Shown: piece by piece, positions 50,648 through 61,093 of the stretch | Numbering within the stretch: the first letter of the stretch is position 1 | Layout: each line of letters begins with the position of its first letter | DNA from: Thermus brockianus | GTDB lineage: Bacteria > Deinococcota > Deinococci > Deinococcales > Thermaceae | Assembly (NCBI RefSeq): GCF_001880325.1 | Contig: NZ_CP016312.1 | Location: 186,001-250,000 of the forward strand | Direction: 5' to 3' | Length of the DNA: 64,000 nucleotides | Translations under genes and position numbers: made by a program | The notes under the pieces: generated by a model | The model's input: the letters and a program-made list of their open reading frames with translations, nothing else | The model's database searches: none | Told to the model about the DNA's origin: nothing

Positions 50648-51514
50648 GTGGCGGAACGGGCCGCCTGGGCGAGCCTTGCGGTGGCCCTCCTGGTCCTGGG
50701 CCTCAAGGCCCTGGCCTACTTCCTCACGGGCTCTGTGGCCCTCCTTTCCGATGCCCTGGAGTCCACGGTGAACGTGGCCGCCGCCCTGGCCGCCCTCCTG
50801 GCCATCCGCCTGGCGCAGAAACCCCCGGACGAAACCCACCCCTTCGGCCACACCAAGGCGGAGTACTTCTCCGCCGTGCTGGAGGGGGTCTTGGTGGTAG
50901 GGGCGGCGCTTCTCATCGCCAAGGAGGCGCTTCCCCGCCTCCTTCGGCCTATACCCCTGGAGGGCCTCGGCCTAGGGCTTGGCGTGAGCCTCCTGGCCGC
51001 AGGCTTGAACGCCCTTCTCGCCTACTTCCTCCTTCGGGAAGGGCGCCGCCACCGATCCCCCGCCCTCACCGCCGACGGGTACCATGTGCTTTCCGATGTC
51101 CTCACCTCCTTGGGGGTTCTGGTGGGGGTGGGGCTCGCTTGGCCCACGGGGTTTTGGGTTCTGGACCCCCTCTTGGCCCTCCTGGTGGCGGGGAACATCC
51201 TCCTCATGGGTTTCCGCCTGGTGCGGCAGTCCGTGGGGGGGCTCATGGACGAGGGGCTTTCCCCCGAGGAGGTGGAACGCATCCAGGGCGTGATCCAGGC
51301 CCACCTGAGGGGGCGGGCCCTGGAAGTGCACGACCTGAAGACCCGCCGCGCCGGGCCCAAGAGCTTCTTGGAGTTCCACCTGGTGGTGCCGGGAAGGATG
51401 AGCGTGGAGGAGGCCCACCGCCTGTGCGATGAGCTGGAGCGGGCCCTCGAGGCGGAGATGCCCGGCCTGGTGGTTACCATCCACGTGGAGCCGGAAAGCG
51501 AGCGCCAGGCATAA
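50648..51514 (+). CDS. czrB: Cation diffusion facilitator (CzrB-type zinc exporter)
   Basis: A six-helix CDF antiporter of 288 residues exporting Zn2+ or Cd2+ in exchange for protons. The transport-site motifs are SVALLSDALEST in helix 2 and ADGYHVLSDVLTS in helix 5. The cytoplasmic C-terminal ferredoxin-like domain (~residues 200-288) contains HDLKTRRAGPKSFLEFHLVV with metal-binding His residues, as in the T. thermophilus CzrB domain of known structure. It starts with GTG directly after lysS and ends 54 bases before the methylmalonyl-CoA mutase gene. Confidence 0.94.
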   Translation: MAERAAWASLAVALLVLGLKALAYFLTGSVALLSDALESTVNVAAALAALLAIRLAQKPPDETHPFGHTKAEYFSAVLEGVLVVGAALLIAKEALPRLLRPIPLEGLGLGLGVSLLAAGLNALLAYFLLREGRRHRSPALTADGYHVLSDVLTSLGVLVGVGLAWPTGFWVLDPLLALLVAGNILLMGFRLVRQSVGGLMDEGLSPEEVERIQGVIQAHLRGRALEVHDLKTRRAGPKSFLEFHLVVPGRMSVEEAHRLCDELERALEAEMPGLVVTIHVEPESERQA

Positions 51515-51519
51515 CGCCC

Positions 51520-51548
51520 TTTTCCCCTAGCGCAAAAAAGCGTAAACT
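51520..51548 (+). promoter_or_regulatory. Promoter of the methylmalonyl-CoA mutase genes
   Basis: TTTTCC (51520-51525), a 17-base spacer containing CGCAAAAAAGCG, and TAAACT (51543-51548). The ATG at 51569 lies about 14 bases after the expected start site, with AAGGGAGG between as the ribosome-binding site. The CGC-A6-GCG inverted repeat in the spacer could be an operator. Confidence 0.6.
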
Positions 51549-51568
51549 TTAGGGCAAAGGGAGGGCCC

Positions 51569-53224
<1,656 letters not shown>

Positions 53225-53234
53225 GAGGTTTGGG

Positions 53235-53663
53235 ATGCAAGGCATGGACCGGCGCATACGGGTACTCATCGCCAAACCGGGCCTGGACGGGCACGACCGG
53301 GGGGCCAAGGTGGTGGCCCGGGCCCTTCGGGATGCGGGGATGGAGGTGATCTACACGGGGCTCCGCCAGACCCCCGAGATGATCGTCTCCGCCGCCATCC
53401 AGGAGGACGTGGACGCCATCGGGCTTTCCATCCTCTCCGGGGCCCACATGCACTACTTCCGCGAGGTGAAGCGGCTTCTGGAGGAGCAGGGAGCCTCGGA
53501 CATCCTCCTCTTCGGGGGCGGCATCATCCCCGACGAGGACGTGCCCAAGCTCAAGGAGCTCGGGGTGGCGGCCATTTTTGGCCCCGGGACCAGCACCCAG
53601 GACATCGTGGACTTCCTCCGGCAGGCAGTTCCCGAACGCTGGAAGGCCCAGGGGCTCGCATGA
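53235..53663 (+). CDS. Methylmalonyl-CoA mutase, B12-binding subunit
   Basis: The 142-residue cobalamin-binding subunit. The base-off/His-on motif [18 protein letters not shown] supplies the His that replaces dimethylbenzimidazole as cobalt ligand, and [12 protein letters not shown] and [13 protein letters not shown] line the corrin pocket. It lies 10 bases after the large subunit. ATG 53235 is used; an in-frame ATG three codons later is also possible. The stop overlaps the following thioesterase start. Confidence 0.96.
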   Translation: MQGMDRRIRVLIAKPGLDGHDRGAKVVARALRDAGMEVIYTGLRQTPEMIVSAAIQEDVDAIGLSILSGAHMHYFREVKRLLEEQGASDILLFGGGIIPDEDVPKLKELGVAAIFGPGTSTQDIVDFLRQAVPERWKAQGLA

Positions 53664-54148
53664 AGGCCGTCCAGCTCTACTACCCTCCCGAGTGGGCCCA
53701 CTGCTACGGGTGCGGCTACCTGAACGCCCACGGCCTCCACATCAAGACCTACTGGCATGGGGAAAAGGGGGAAAGCGAGACCCGCTTCACCCCAAGCCCC
53801 CACCACACCGCCCTCCCCGGCTTCGTCTACGGGGGGCTCCTCGCCTCCTTGGTGGACTGCCACTCCACCGCCACCGCCGCCGCCGCCAAAGCGGCGGCGG
53901 AAGGGCTTAGCCTCGAGGCCCACCCCTTGCGCTTCGTCACCGCAAGCCTGAAGGTGGACTACCTAAAGCCCACGCCCCTAGGCCCCGAGCTCCTCCTGGT
54001 GGGCCGGCCCAAGGAGGTCAAGGGCAGGAAGGTGGTGGTGGAGACGGAACTCTACGCCGAGGGGGCCCTCACGGTTCGGGGGGAGGCGGTTCTGATATTG
54101 ATCGGCGAGGATTTCGGGCGTTCCAAATCCGCTCCAGGTGGTGGATAA
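53660..54148 (+). CDS. PaaI-type acyl-CoA thioesterase
   Basis: A 162-residue hotdog-fold thioesterase. A CYGCG motif near residue 15 is followed by the family core [26 protein letters not shown] and [15 protein letters not shown]. It is coupled to the B12-binding subunit by a four-base overlap, so its substrate may be an acyl-CoA around the propionyl/methylmalonyl node, although long-chain acyl-CoA is equally possible. The end overlaps the convergent coiled-coil gene by 80 bases, so the last ~25 residues, of low-complexity character, may not be under strong selection. Confidence 0.9.
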   Translation: MKAVQLYYPPEWAHCYGCGYLNAHGLHIKTYWHGEKGESETRFTPSPHHTALPGFVYGGLLASLVDCHSTATAAAAKAAAEGLSLEAHPLRFVTASLKVDYLKPTPLGPELLLVGRPKEVKGRKVVVETELYAEGALTVRGEAVLILIGEDFGRSKSAPGGG

Positions 54149-54446
54149 GCTGGCTCACCTCGGAGGCCCGCTCGGAGCCCATGAGGCTCAGCTCCAGCCA
54201 GGCCTCCTCCAGCACCCTTTTGGCCCAAAGGAGCTCCTCCTCGGGGAAAGCGCGCTCCAGGAGGACCTCCCGCACCTTCCAGCGGAGGGCCTCCTTGTCC
54301 CCTTGCAGGTGCTGGACCAGCTGCTTGAGCCGCCACACCTCCAGCTGCAACCTGCCAATCTCCTCCCTCAGGGGCTTCTCCCACATCTCGCGCCGCGCCA
54401 ATTCGGCCCGCATGCGGCGTTCCAGATCGTCGTCCCAGTGGAACAT
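54069..54446 (-). CDS. Coiled-coil protein of unknown function
   Basis: A 125-residue, charged, almost entirely helical protein. Residues ~5-100 show heptad-like Leu and Val spacing (LREEIGRLQLEVWRLKQLVQHLQGDKEALR), which predicts coiled coil; the C-terminus is proline-rich. No family is recognised. The start at 54446 lies 6 bases after TACGCT on the minus strand with no Shine-Dalgarno sequence, the same layout as other genes here, which supports it as real. It is convergent with the thioesterase and overlaps it by 80 bases. Confidence 0.7.
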   Translation of the reverse strand: MFHWDDDLERRMRAELARREMWEKPLREEIGRLQLEVWRLKQLVQHLQGDKEALRWKVREVLLERAFPEEELLWAKRVLEEAWLELSLMGSERASEVSQLIHHLERIWNARNPRRSISEPPPPEP

Positions 54447-54499
54447 GGCCTAAGCGTAGCCCCGCCACCCTGGCCGCCCGCGTGATTTTTGCACACACC

Positions 54500-55411
54500 C
54501 TAGAACTCAAAGAAGGCGGGGACGAAGGCGTACCCCTCCCCTTCCGGGCGGATGTACCCCAGGGCAGGCCAGGGGAAGTGGTAGGCGGTGATGAGGCTTT
54601 TCTCCTCGCTCACCTTCTTGAAAAGCCGGGCCCGGGTGCGCACCACCTCCCCCTTGTCCATGTCAAAGCCGAGGTAGGCCTGGGGAAAGCGCAGGGAAAG
54701 GAGGTAGTGCCCGGCGGCGTCCCCGAAGACGAAAAGCGTTTTCCCCTCGGAGGTGGCCTCGAGGCTCATGTGCCCCGGGGTGTGGCCGAAGGAGGCCACC
54801 GCCCTAACCCCGGGGAGGATCTCCTCCCCATCCTCCACGGGCCGGATACGGTCCCGCAAGGGAAGGAGGGCCCGCTCCACCGCCTGGGAGGGGTTCTTGA
54901 GCCAGTAGTCCAGCTCCACCCGGCCCATGAGGTGGACCGCCTGGGGAAAGACCGGCCTCCCCCCGCCGTCCACCAGCCCCCCGATGTGGTCGGGGTGGCC
55001 GTGGGTGAGGAAGACGTGGGTGATGTCCTCGGGGGCGTAGCCGGCGAGTTCCAGGTGGGCAAGAAGCCTCCCCCCAGCCCCCGTCCCCCGGCCCGTATCC
55101 ACCAAGAGCCTCGCCTCCCCTAGGTCCAGGAGGACGGGGTTGAAGTTGTTGCGGGTGGCCTCTGGGTTGAGGAAGTGTTCCTGGAGGGTGCGCCGGAACT
55201 CCCCCTGGAGCTCGGGGTTCGCCCCCCAGTTGGGGAGGAGCGGCCCCGGGGCCGACTGGCCATCGGAGAGGATGGTGACGGCCACCCGCCCCAGGGCGAA
55301 GCGGTAAAACCCACCCCCGTTCACCCCCTTGGGAGGGCGCCCCTGGCCCCAGGCGGGGGAAAGCCCCGCCAAGAGCACACCGGAAAGGCCGATAAACCGC
55401 CTACGGTCCAT
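54500..55411 (-). CDS. Tat-exported MBL-fold metallo-hydrolase
   Basis: A 303-residue metallo-beta-lactamase-fold hydrolase. The N-terminus DRRRFIGLSGVLLAGLSPAWG is a twin-arginine signal peptide, so the enzyme is exported folded. The binuclear zinc motif is THGHPDHIGG (~residues 147-156), with further ligands in FGHTPGHMS, FGDAAGH and AYHFPWPALGY. The subfamily resembles lactonase/organophosphorus-hydrolase-like enzymes; the substrate is unknown. It follows the VWA gene by 22 bases on the rib operon strand, with AAGGGGGTCAG ahead of the ATG. Confidence 0.9.
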   Translation of the reverse strand: MDRRRFIGLSGVLLAGLSPAWGQGRPPKGVNGGGFYRFALGRVAVTILSDGQSAPGPLLPNWGANPELQGEFRRTLQEHFLNPEATRNNFNPVLLDLGEARLLVDTGRGTGAGGRLLAHLELAGYAPEDITHVFLTHGHPDHIGGLVDGGGRPVFPQAVHLMGRVELDYWLKNPSQAVERALLPLRDRIRPVEDGEEILPGVRAVASFGHTPGHMSLEATSEGKTLFVFGDAAGHYLLSLRFPQAYLGFDMDKGEVVRTRARLFKKVSEEKSLITAYHFPWPALGYIRPEGEGYAFVPAFFEF

Positions 55412-55433
55412 ACTGACCCCCTTCGTCGCCAGG

Positions 55434-57575
55434 CTAGCCGAAACGTTCTTGGGAAAGTGTGCCCCGGCTCACCCGTGCCTCCCAGGCCCGCTCCAGGAGG
55501 AAAAGGAGCAAGGCCGCCCAAAGGAGGTAGGGCCTTAGGGGAAGGGGCCTGGTGGGGAGGCTGCCCACCTCCTCCAGGCCGAGAAGCCGCCCGCCGGCCG
55601 CCTCCGCCATGGCCCTGAGGGTGGCCGCCCCGTCCCTGGGCGTCCACTCCCCGGGAAGGGGAAGGGCCAAGGGGATGCGCCGCTTCCCGTCCAAGAGAAC
55701 CCCAGGACCCCCCGCCCGGGCCTCAAAGCGCAGGGGCCCCGTGGGCACCATGGGGGTTTCCTCGCCGCCCACCAGGAGCCTCGGGGCCTCCAACCGCCCT
55801 AAGGCCACCACCCGCACCCCCTCCCCCTCGGGGTAGGCGTAGAGGGCGAGGGCCCGCCCCGCGCCCACCAGGTACCGGGCAAGCCCCCCGAGGAAGGCGG
55901 AAGCCCCCTCAAAGTCCCGCCAGGAACGGGAAAGGTCCGTGGCCAGGGCCGCCACCCGCCCCTCGCCCCGCTCCCCCAAGGCCAGAACCACCCGCTCCCC
56001 GCTTTTTAGGAGCACCTCGGCCCAAGGCTCCGCCCGGGCCGGGAGGAGGACGGAAAGGGGCGGGAAAAGGAAACCCTCCGTGAGGGGGTGGGGAAGGGCC
56101 TCCACGGGAAACCGCCCCTCCACCGCTTCCTTCCCAAAAACCTCCTGCCCCTCCCGCAGGAATAGCCGGGGAAGCTCCCGGGCCGTGGCCGCCCGGTAGA
56201 AGCGGCCCCCACCCCGCCTGGCGAGCTCCTCCAAAAAGGAGCGGTCCGCATCCTCCCCCAAGGCGATGGCGGAAACCTCCGCCCCACCCCTCTCCGCCAG
56301 GGCCAGGAGGGGCTCTTTGGGGTCGGCGATGAGGCCATCCGTGAGGACCAGAATCCCCTTGCGGGCCACCCTTACCCCCTCAAGAAGCCCCACCGCCTCC
56401 CGGAAGGCCCCACCCAGCACCGTGCCCCCGCCCGCCCGTAGGGAGAGAAGGAGGCTTTCCGCCTCCTTCTTGGCCCGGTCGGTCATGGGCCTCGGGGGGA
56501 AGAGGACCCTGTGCCCCGAGGCGAAGACCACCACCCCCAGGTAATCCTCGGGGGCGGCGCTCCGCACGAGCTCCAGGGCCGCCGCCACCGCCAGGGCGAG
56601 CTTTTCCCCTTCCATGCTCCCCGAGGTGTCCAGGACCAGGACCAAGGCCGCCCCCTGCCGCCCCAGGGGCTTTAGGGGAAGCTCCTCGGGCAGGGCCCGG
56701 TCCCAGCCGCCGAAGAAAAGCCCCTTGGGGGTGGCGGTGAAGAGGAGGCCCCCGCCCCGGTGGAGGTAGTCCCTAAGGGCCTCGGGCGCCCCCTCGGGCA
56801 GGTCCAAGACCCCTAGGCCCACCGCCACCAGGTCCGCCTCCAGGGGAAGCCGGAAGGGGCCTTCCTCCACCTGAAACCCCTGGGCCTCCAGGTAGCGGGC
56901 CAGGGCGGGGTCGCCCAGGACCAGGGCCCTGGCCCGGTCCTTAGGGGCCACCTCCACCCTGGCCTCGCTCCGCCCCCAGGGCCCCACCGCCTCCGCCCGC
57001 ACCTCCCCTTCCTCCAGGAGGGGAAAGGTGTAGGTCAGGGCCACCCGCCCCTCCACCCAAAGCGCCCGCTCCCAGGCACCCCCCGGCCCCTCCACCCGAA
57101 GCCGCACCTCGGCGGGAAGGGGGGCCTCGAGGACCACCCGCACCCCCACCGTCTCCCCCAGGAGGGGAAAGGGCGGAGGGAGGAGGCGCAGGGCCACGAA
57201 GGGCCTCGGGGGCACGTAGACCGCATCCAGGGGAAGGGGGGAGGGCACGGGAGGGAAAAGCCCATCGGAGACCAGGACCACCCGGTCCGCCCCTAGGCGC
57301 AAGGCCTCCGCCAAGGCCGCCCGCACGTCCGTCCCCTCCCCTAGGTCCAGTCTCCTCGCCGTGGGACTAGGGAGCCGGGCCACCCTTTCGGCAAAGGCCA
57401 GGTAGACCCCGTCCCTGGGAAGCCTCTCCGCCGCGGCGAAAACGCTTTCCCGGGCGGAAGGGGAGAAGTCCAGGAGGTAGACCACCCGCCCCTTTAGGGG
57501 CAGGCGGGGGTCCAGGAAGGCCAGGAGGAGCAGGAGGATAACGGAAGCCCTTAGGAGGAGGGTCCCCCGGGGCAT
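55434..57575 (-). CDS. VWA-domain membrane protein (glutamine-amidotransferase-like/BatA-like)
   Basis: A 713-residue membrane-anchored protein. An N-terminal helix (~6-22) is followed by an extracytoplasmic region. A glutamine amidotransferase-like segment (~215-295: ADLVAVGLGVLDLPEGAPEALRDYLHRGGGL) precedes a von Willebrand factor A domain with the MIDAS motif LDTSGSMEGEK near residue 315. A further beta-rich region follows, then a C-terminal helix (~685-705, RPYLLWAALLLFLLE). Such architectures occur in aerotolerance-type and chaperone-linked operons; the function here is unknown. It starts one base after the ribBA stop, so it may be cotranscribed with the riboflavin genes. Confidence 0.85.
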   Translation of the reverse strand: MPRGTLLLRASVILLLLLAFLDPRLPLKGRVVYLLDFSPSARESVFAAAERLPRDGVYLAFAERVARLPSPTARRLDLGEGTDVRAALAEALRLGADRVVLVSDGLFPPVPSPLPLDAVYVPPRPFVALRLLPPPFPLLGETVGVRVVLEAPLPAEVRLRVEGPGGAWERALWVEGRVALTYTFPLLEEGEVRAEAVGPWGRSEARVEVAPKDRARALVLGDPALARYLEAQGFQVEEGPFRLPLEADLVAVGLGVLDLPEGAPEALRDYLHRGGGLLFTATPKGLFFGGWDRALPEELPLKPLGRQGAALVLVLDTSGSMEGEKLALAVAAALELVRSAAPEDYLGVVVFASGHRVLFPPRPMTDRAKKEAESLLLSLRAGGGTVLGGAFREAVGLLEGVRVARKGILVLTDGLIADPKEPLLALAERGGAEVSAIALGEDADRSFLEELARRGGGRFYRAATARELPRLFLREGQEVFGKEAVEGRFPVEALPHPLTEGFLFPPLSVLLPARAEPWAEVLLKSGERVVLALGERGEGRVAALATDLSRSWRDFEGASAFLGGLARYLVGAGRALALYAYPEGEGVRVVALGRLEAPRLLVGGEETPMVPTGPLRFEARAGGPGVLLDGKRRIPLALPLPGEWTPRDGAATLRAMAEAAGGRLLGLEEVGSLPTRPLPLRPYLLWAALLLFLLERAWEARVSRGTLSQERFG

Positions 57576-57576
57576 G

Positions 57577-58776
57577 CTAGTCCATCCAGTGGCCCAGCTT
57601 CTCCTTCTTGGCCTGGAGGTAGCGCTCGTTGAAGGGGTTGTCCCCAGCCCTCAAGGGGATGCGCTCCACGATCTCAATGCCGAAGCCGGAAAGGGCCTTC
57701 ACCTTGCGGGGGTTGTTGGTCAAAAGGCGCATCTTCCGCACCCCCAGGTCGTAGAGGATCTGCGCCCCCACCCCGTAGTCCCTCAGGTCCGGGGGGAAGC
57801 CCAGGGCCAGGTTGGCCTCCACCGTGTCCAGCCCCTGGTCCTGGAGGTGGTAGGCGCGGATCTTGTTGATGAGGCCAATTCCCCGCCCCTCCTGCCGGAG
57901 GTAGACCAAGACCCCCTTCCCCTCCCGGGCGATGCGCTCCAGGGCCAGGTCCCGCTGGAAGCCGCAGTCGCACCGGAGGGAGTGGAGGGCATCCCCCGTG
58001 AGGCACTCCGAGTGCATGCGCACCAAAATGGGCTCCTCCGGTTCCCAGCTACCCATGACCAAGGCGGCGTGCTCCTCCCCCGTGAGGGTGTCCCGGTACC
58101 CCAGGATGCGGAACTCCCCAAAGCGGGTGGGAAGGGCCGCCTCCGCCTCCCGGCGCACGTAGAGGTCCCCCTTCTCCAGGCGGTAGCGGATGAGGTCGGC
58201 GATGGTTCCCACCTTGAGGCCGTGCTGCCGGGCAAACGCCAAAAGGTCCGGCAAGCGGGCCATGGTGCCGTCCTCCTTGAGGATTTCAATGAGGCTTCCC
58301 ACCGGGGTAAGCCCGGCGAGGCGCAGGAGGTCCACCGTGGCCTCGGTGTGCCCGGCGCGGCGCAACACCCCCCCAGGCCGGGCCACCAGGGGGAAGATGT
58401 GCCCCGGGCGGCGGAAGTCCTGGGCCGTGGCCTCCGGGTCGGCCAAGAGCCGTATGGTGGCCGCCCGCTCGTAGGCGGAAATCCCCGTGGTGGTCCCCCG
58501 GGCGTCCACGCTCACGGTGAAGCGGGTGCCCTGGGGGTCCTGGTTCCGCTCCACCATGAGGGGGAGGTCCAGGGCCTTGGCCCTCTCCTCCGTGAGGGCC
58601 ACGCAGAGGAGGCCCCGGCACTCCCGCAGCATGAAGTTCACCCACTCGGGGGTCACGTGCTCCGCCGCCATGATGAGGTCGCCCTCGTTCTCCCGGTCCT
58701 CGTCGTCCACCAGGATCACCGGGCGGCCCTGGCGGAGTTCCTCCAAAAGCTCCTTGACGCTGGCCAAGCCTTCCAT
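57577..58776 (-). CDS. ribBA: Bifunctional DHBP synthase / GTP cyclohydrolase II
   Basis: Supplies both branches of riboflavin synthesis. The N-terminal half (~1-200) is 3,4-dihydroxy-2-butanone 4-phosphate synthase with [10 protein letters not shown] and [11 protein letters not shown]. The C-terminal half is GTP cyclohydrolase II with the zinc Cys residues in [17 protein letters not shown] and [10 protein letters not shown] chose the ATG at 58776, which overlaps the ribE stop as TGATG; a GTG three bases earlier is in frame. The length of 399 residues is normal. It is the third gene of ribD-ribE-ribBA; ribH is not in the window. Confidence 0.97.
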   Translation of the reverse strand: MEGLASVKELLEELRQGRPVILVDDEDRENEGDLIMAAEHVTPEWVNFMLRECRGLLCVALTEERAKALDLPLMVERNQDPQGTRFTVSVDARGTTTGISAYERAATIRLLADPEATAQDFRRPGHIFPLVARPGGVLRRAGHTEATVDLLRLAGLTPVGSLIEILKEDGTMARLPDLLAFARQHGLKVGTIADLIRYRLEKGDLYVRREAEAALPTRFGEFRILGYRDTLTGEEHAALVMGSWEPEEPILVRMHSECLTGDALHSLRCDCGFQRDLALERIAREGKGVLVYLRQEGRGIGLINKIRAYHLQDQGLDTVEANLALGFPPDLRDYGVGAQILYDLGVRKMRLLTNNPRKVKALSGFGIEIVERIPLRAGDNPFNERYLQAKKEKLGHWMD

Positions 58777-59360
58777 CACTCCCCCCGCATGAGCCTTTCC
58801 ACGTACCGGGCGATGAGGTCCACCTCCAGGTTCACCCCGTCCCCCACCCGGAGGCTTCCTAGGTTGGTGACCTTTAGGGTGTGGGGGATCAAGGTAACCC
58901 AGAAAGCCTCCCCCTCAAGCCCCGCCACCGTGAGGGAAACCCCGTTTAGGGCCACGCTCCCCTTCTCGGCGATGTAGCGGGCAAGGGGCTTGGGGGGCCT
59001 AAAGTAGAAGTCCTTGGCCCCCGGGGCTTCCCGCACCCCTATGAGGGCCGCCACCCCGTCCACGTGCCCGGTGACGAAGTGGCCCCCAAGCCGGTCCCCT
59101 ACCCTAAGGGCCCGTTCCAGGTTGGGCCTGTGCCCCACCCGCCAGGTGGGGGCGGTGCGGCGGAGGGTTTCTTGGGCTAGCTCCACCCAAAACCCCTCCT
59201 CGTCCACCGCCACCGCCGTGAGGCAAACCCCGTCCACCGCCACGGAATCCCCCACCTTCAGGTCGGAAAGCACCTCCTTGGCGGCGATCCGCACCCGCAG
59301 GAAGGGGCCTTCCTCCACCTTAAGGATCTCTCCGGTTTCCTCCACCAGCCCCGTGAACAC
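58776..59360 (-). CDS. ribE: Riboflavin synthase, alpha chain
   Basis: Dismutates two molecules of 6,7-dimethyl-8-ribityllumazine to riboflavin and a pyrimidine. The 194-residue protein shows two lumazine-binding repeats: [12 protein letters not shown] with [13 protein letters not shown] and [12 protein letters not shown], then the second with [17 protein letters not shown]. It begins directly after the ribD stop and ends overlapping ribBA, so the operon is tightly coupled. Symbol usage varies (ribC in Bacillus literature). Confidence 0.97.
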   Translation of the reverse strand: MFTGLVEETGEILKVEEGPFLRVRIAAKEVLSDLKVGDSVAVDGVCLTAVAVDEEGFWVELAQETLRRTAPTWRVGHRPNLERALRVGDRLGGHFVTGHVDGVAALIGVREAPGAKDFYFRPPKPLARYIAEKGSVALNGVSLTVAGLEGEAFWVTLIPHTLKVTNLGSLRVGDGVNLEVDLIARYVERLMRGE

Positions 59361-60494
59361 CTATACCTCCAGGTACCCTTCTAGCCAAAGGTCTTCCCCA
59401 AGCCACTCCCGCCGCGCGAGGCGAAGCCGGTAGGCCTCCGCCATACGGGAGAGGGCCACGCCCTCCAAAAACCCCTTCCCCTCCCCCACCACCTTGGGGG
59501 CGAGGAAAAGGGCCACCTTGTCCACCAGCCCCCGGGCCCAGAAAGCTCCCGCCACCCTCGGCCCCCCTTCCAACAAGACCCCGTCCACCCCCTCCTCCCA
59601 GAGGAAGGCCAAGGCCACCTCCGGGCTCACCCGCCCCCCCTCCCGGGGGAGCTCCACCACCCGGGCCCCTGCCCGCTCCAAGGCCAAAAGCCGCTCCTTG
59701 GGAGCCCCTCGCCCCACCAGGAGGAGGACCCGGGCGGGCTCGCCTCGAGGCCCCGGGGCAAAGAGCCGGGCGGTGGGGGGGGTGCGGGCCTCCGTGTCCA
59801 GCACCACCTTGAGGGGGTCCCGCAAGGGGGGCGGCTCCAACATGTGGGGAAAGGGGCGGAAGTCGGGATGGCGCACGGTGAGGGCGGGGTCGTCCTGTAG
59901 CACCGTGCCCACCCCCACCACCACCGCCGGGAGCCACTGGCGGTAGGCGTGGGCCACCCGGCGGCTCGCCTCCGAGGACACGTGGCGGGCATCCCCCGAG
60001 GCGGCCGCCACCTTCCCGTCCAGGGTGAGGGCGGCCTTCAGGAGGACGAAGGGCCTCCCCTTCCTTAGGGCAGTGAAGAAGGCCTCGTTCTGGAGCCGCG
60101 CCTCCTCGGCCAAAAGGCCCTCCTCCACCTGGACCCCAGCCCGCCTCAGGCGCTCCAGGCCACCCCGGGCCACTGGGTTCTCGTCCCTGGCCGCCACCAC
60201 CACCCGCGCCACCCCCGCCTCGAGGAGGGCCAAGGAACAAGGGGGCGTGCGGCCGTGGTGGTCGCAGGGCTCCAGGGTCAGGTAAGCCGTGGCCCCCCGG
60301 GCCCTCTCCCCCGCCTCCTTCAGGGCAAAGACCTCGGCGTGGGGCTCCCCCGCCCGGGGGTGGTACCCCTCGCCCACGATGCGCCCTTCCCGCACCAGCA
60401 CCGCCCCCACCAGGGGGTTGGGACTCGTGTGGCCGCGGGCCCTTTCCGCTAGCTGCAGGGCTCTCCTAAGGAAACGCTCGTCCAGTTCGCGCAA
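59361..60494 (-). CDS. ribD: Riboflavin deaminase/reductase RibD
   Basis: Bifunctional enzyme: the N-terminal pyrimidine deaminase (~1-145) has HAEVFAL and the zinc site EPCDHHGRTPPC. The C-terminal reductase (~150-377) has SGDARHVSSEASRRVAHAYRQ and the NADPH region VLLEGGPRVAGAF. The start codon is TTG at 60494, preceded by AAGGAGGGCCGT; that site is built into the closing stem of the FMN riboswitch upstream. First gene of ribD-ribE-ribBA. Confidence 0.96.
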   Translation of the reverse strand: MRELDERFLRRALQLAERARGHTSPNPLVGAVLVREGRIVGEGYHPRAGEPHAEVFALKEAGERARGATAYLTLEPCDHHGRTPPCSLALLEAGVARVVVAARDENPVARGGLERLRRAGVQVEEGLLAEEARLQNEAFFTALRKGRPFVLLKAALTLDGKVAAASGDARHVSSEASRRVAHAYRQWLPAVVVGVGTVLQDDPALTVRHPDFRPFPHMLEPPPLRDPLKVVLDTEARTPPTARLFAPGPRGEPARVLLLVGRGAPKERLLALERAGARVVELPREGGRVSPEVALAFLWEEGVDGVLLEGGPRVAGAFWARGLVDKVALFLAPKVVGEGKGFLEGVALSRMAEAYRLRLARREWLGEDLWLEGYLEV

Positions 60495-60499
60495 ACGGC

Positions 60500-60615
60500 C
60501 CTCCTTCTCCCATCCGGACTTTCACCGTCGGCCCCGGAATTCCACCGGGTCGGGCCCCTAAGGGCTTCGCGGGCTTTCACCGCCGGTGGGGACTTCCACC
60601 CCGCCCCGAAGGAGG
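60500..60615 (-). promoter_or_regulatory. FMN riboswitch (RFN element)
   Basis: The minus strand carries the conserved RFN sequence blocks: GGGGCGGGGTGGAAGTCCCC, ACCGGCGGTGAAAGCCCGCGA, CCGGTGGAATTCCGG, GACGGTGAAAGTCCGGATGG and GAGAAGG. The closing stem P1 pairs CCTCCTTC (60615-60608) with GAAGGAGG (60507-60500), eight perfect base pairs. The 3' arm is the Shine-Dalgarno sequence of ribD, whose TTG start lies 5 bases on. FMN binding, which stabilises P1, should therefore block ribosome entry directly. A hairpin of 7 bp (60613-60629) overlaps the 5' arm of P1 and may be the competing structure. Regulation is inferred from family knowledge plus this arrangement. Confidence 0.95.
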
Positions 60616-60634
60616 TGCCCAAGGCACCTACTCC

Positions 60635-60640
60635 ACTTTA
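60635..60640 (-). promoter_or_regulatory. Candidate -10 box of the rib operon
   Basis: TAAAGT on the minus strand (plus ACTTTA, 60635-60640) lies just before the hairpin and FMN riboswitch, so the start site would fall near 60628. I see no good -35 hexamer at the usual distance. Confidence 0.4.
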
Positions 60641-60686
60641 CCAAGACCGCCTAAGGAGATGTGTCCCTCACTACCCAAAAGGGTTA

Positions 60687-60706
60687 GGGCGCCCCTTGGG
60701 GCGCCC
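60687..60706 (-). terminator. Hairpin after the tmRNA gene
   Basis: A perfect 9-bp stem, GGGCGCCCC against GGGGCGCCC, begins five bases after the CCA end of the tmRNA. On the minus strand it is followed by TAACCCTTTTGG, a weak T tract. It probably ends tmRNA transcription and leaves the mature 3' end for trimming. Confidence 0.7.
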
Positions 60707-60710
60707 CGTT

Positions 60711-61060
60711 TGGTGGAGGTGGGGGGAGTTGAACCCCCGTCCGAAGGTCCCTACGGCGGGCGTCTACGCGCGTAGTCCGCGTTTCGGATGTCCTCCTGGC
60801 TTGGCCCGCGGACGGGCGGCCAGGAGCAAGCCCCGTTAAGCTTCGCCTCGGGCTACGGAGCCTGGCCCTCGGCTAGCCGGGTTTCGTGTCCCCGCGCTGG
60901 CGAGCCCCCGGCGGGGCTTCCAGGCGAGGTCGCGGTCATTAAGCCGCGAGAGCGTAAGCAGGCTTGTTGGCCTTTATTCTTTTGCGGGTTTTTACGAGGC
61001 CACCCGCACCTCGGCGCGCAGCCACGCCCTCGGCGGCCCCCGTCGAGACCGTTCACCCCC
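60711..61060 (-). ncRNA. ssrA: tmRNA (transfer-messenger RNA)
   Basis: Rescues stalled ribosomes and tags incomplete proteins. On the minus strand the 5' end GGGGGTGAACGGTCTCGACGG and 3' end CCCCCCACCTCCACCA form the tRNA-like acceptor, with the T arm GGGGGTTCAACTCCCCC just before it. The tag frame (60971-60939) reads ANKPAYALAA followed by tandem stops TAA TGA, a typical ALAA-ending degradation tag. CCA is encoded. The length of 350 bases matches other Thermus tmRNAs as I remember them. A promoter about 35 bases upstream and a terminator downstream make it an independent transcription unit. Confidence 0.97.
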
Positions 61061-61093
61061 ATGTCTTAAGCCGGGCTCGGACCGGCAACCTTG

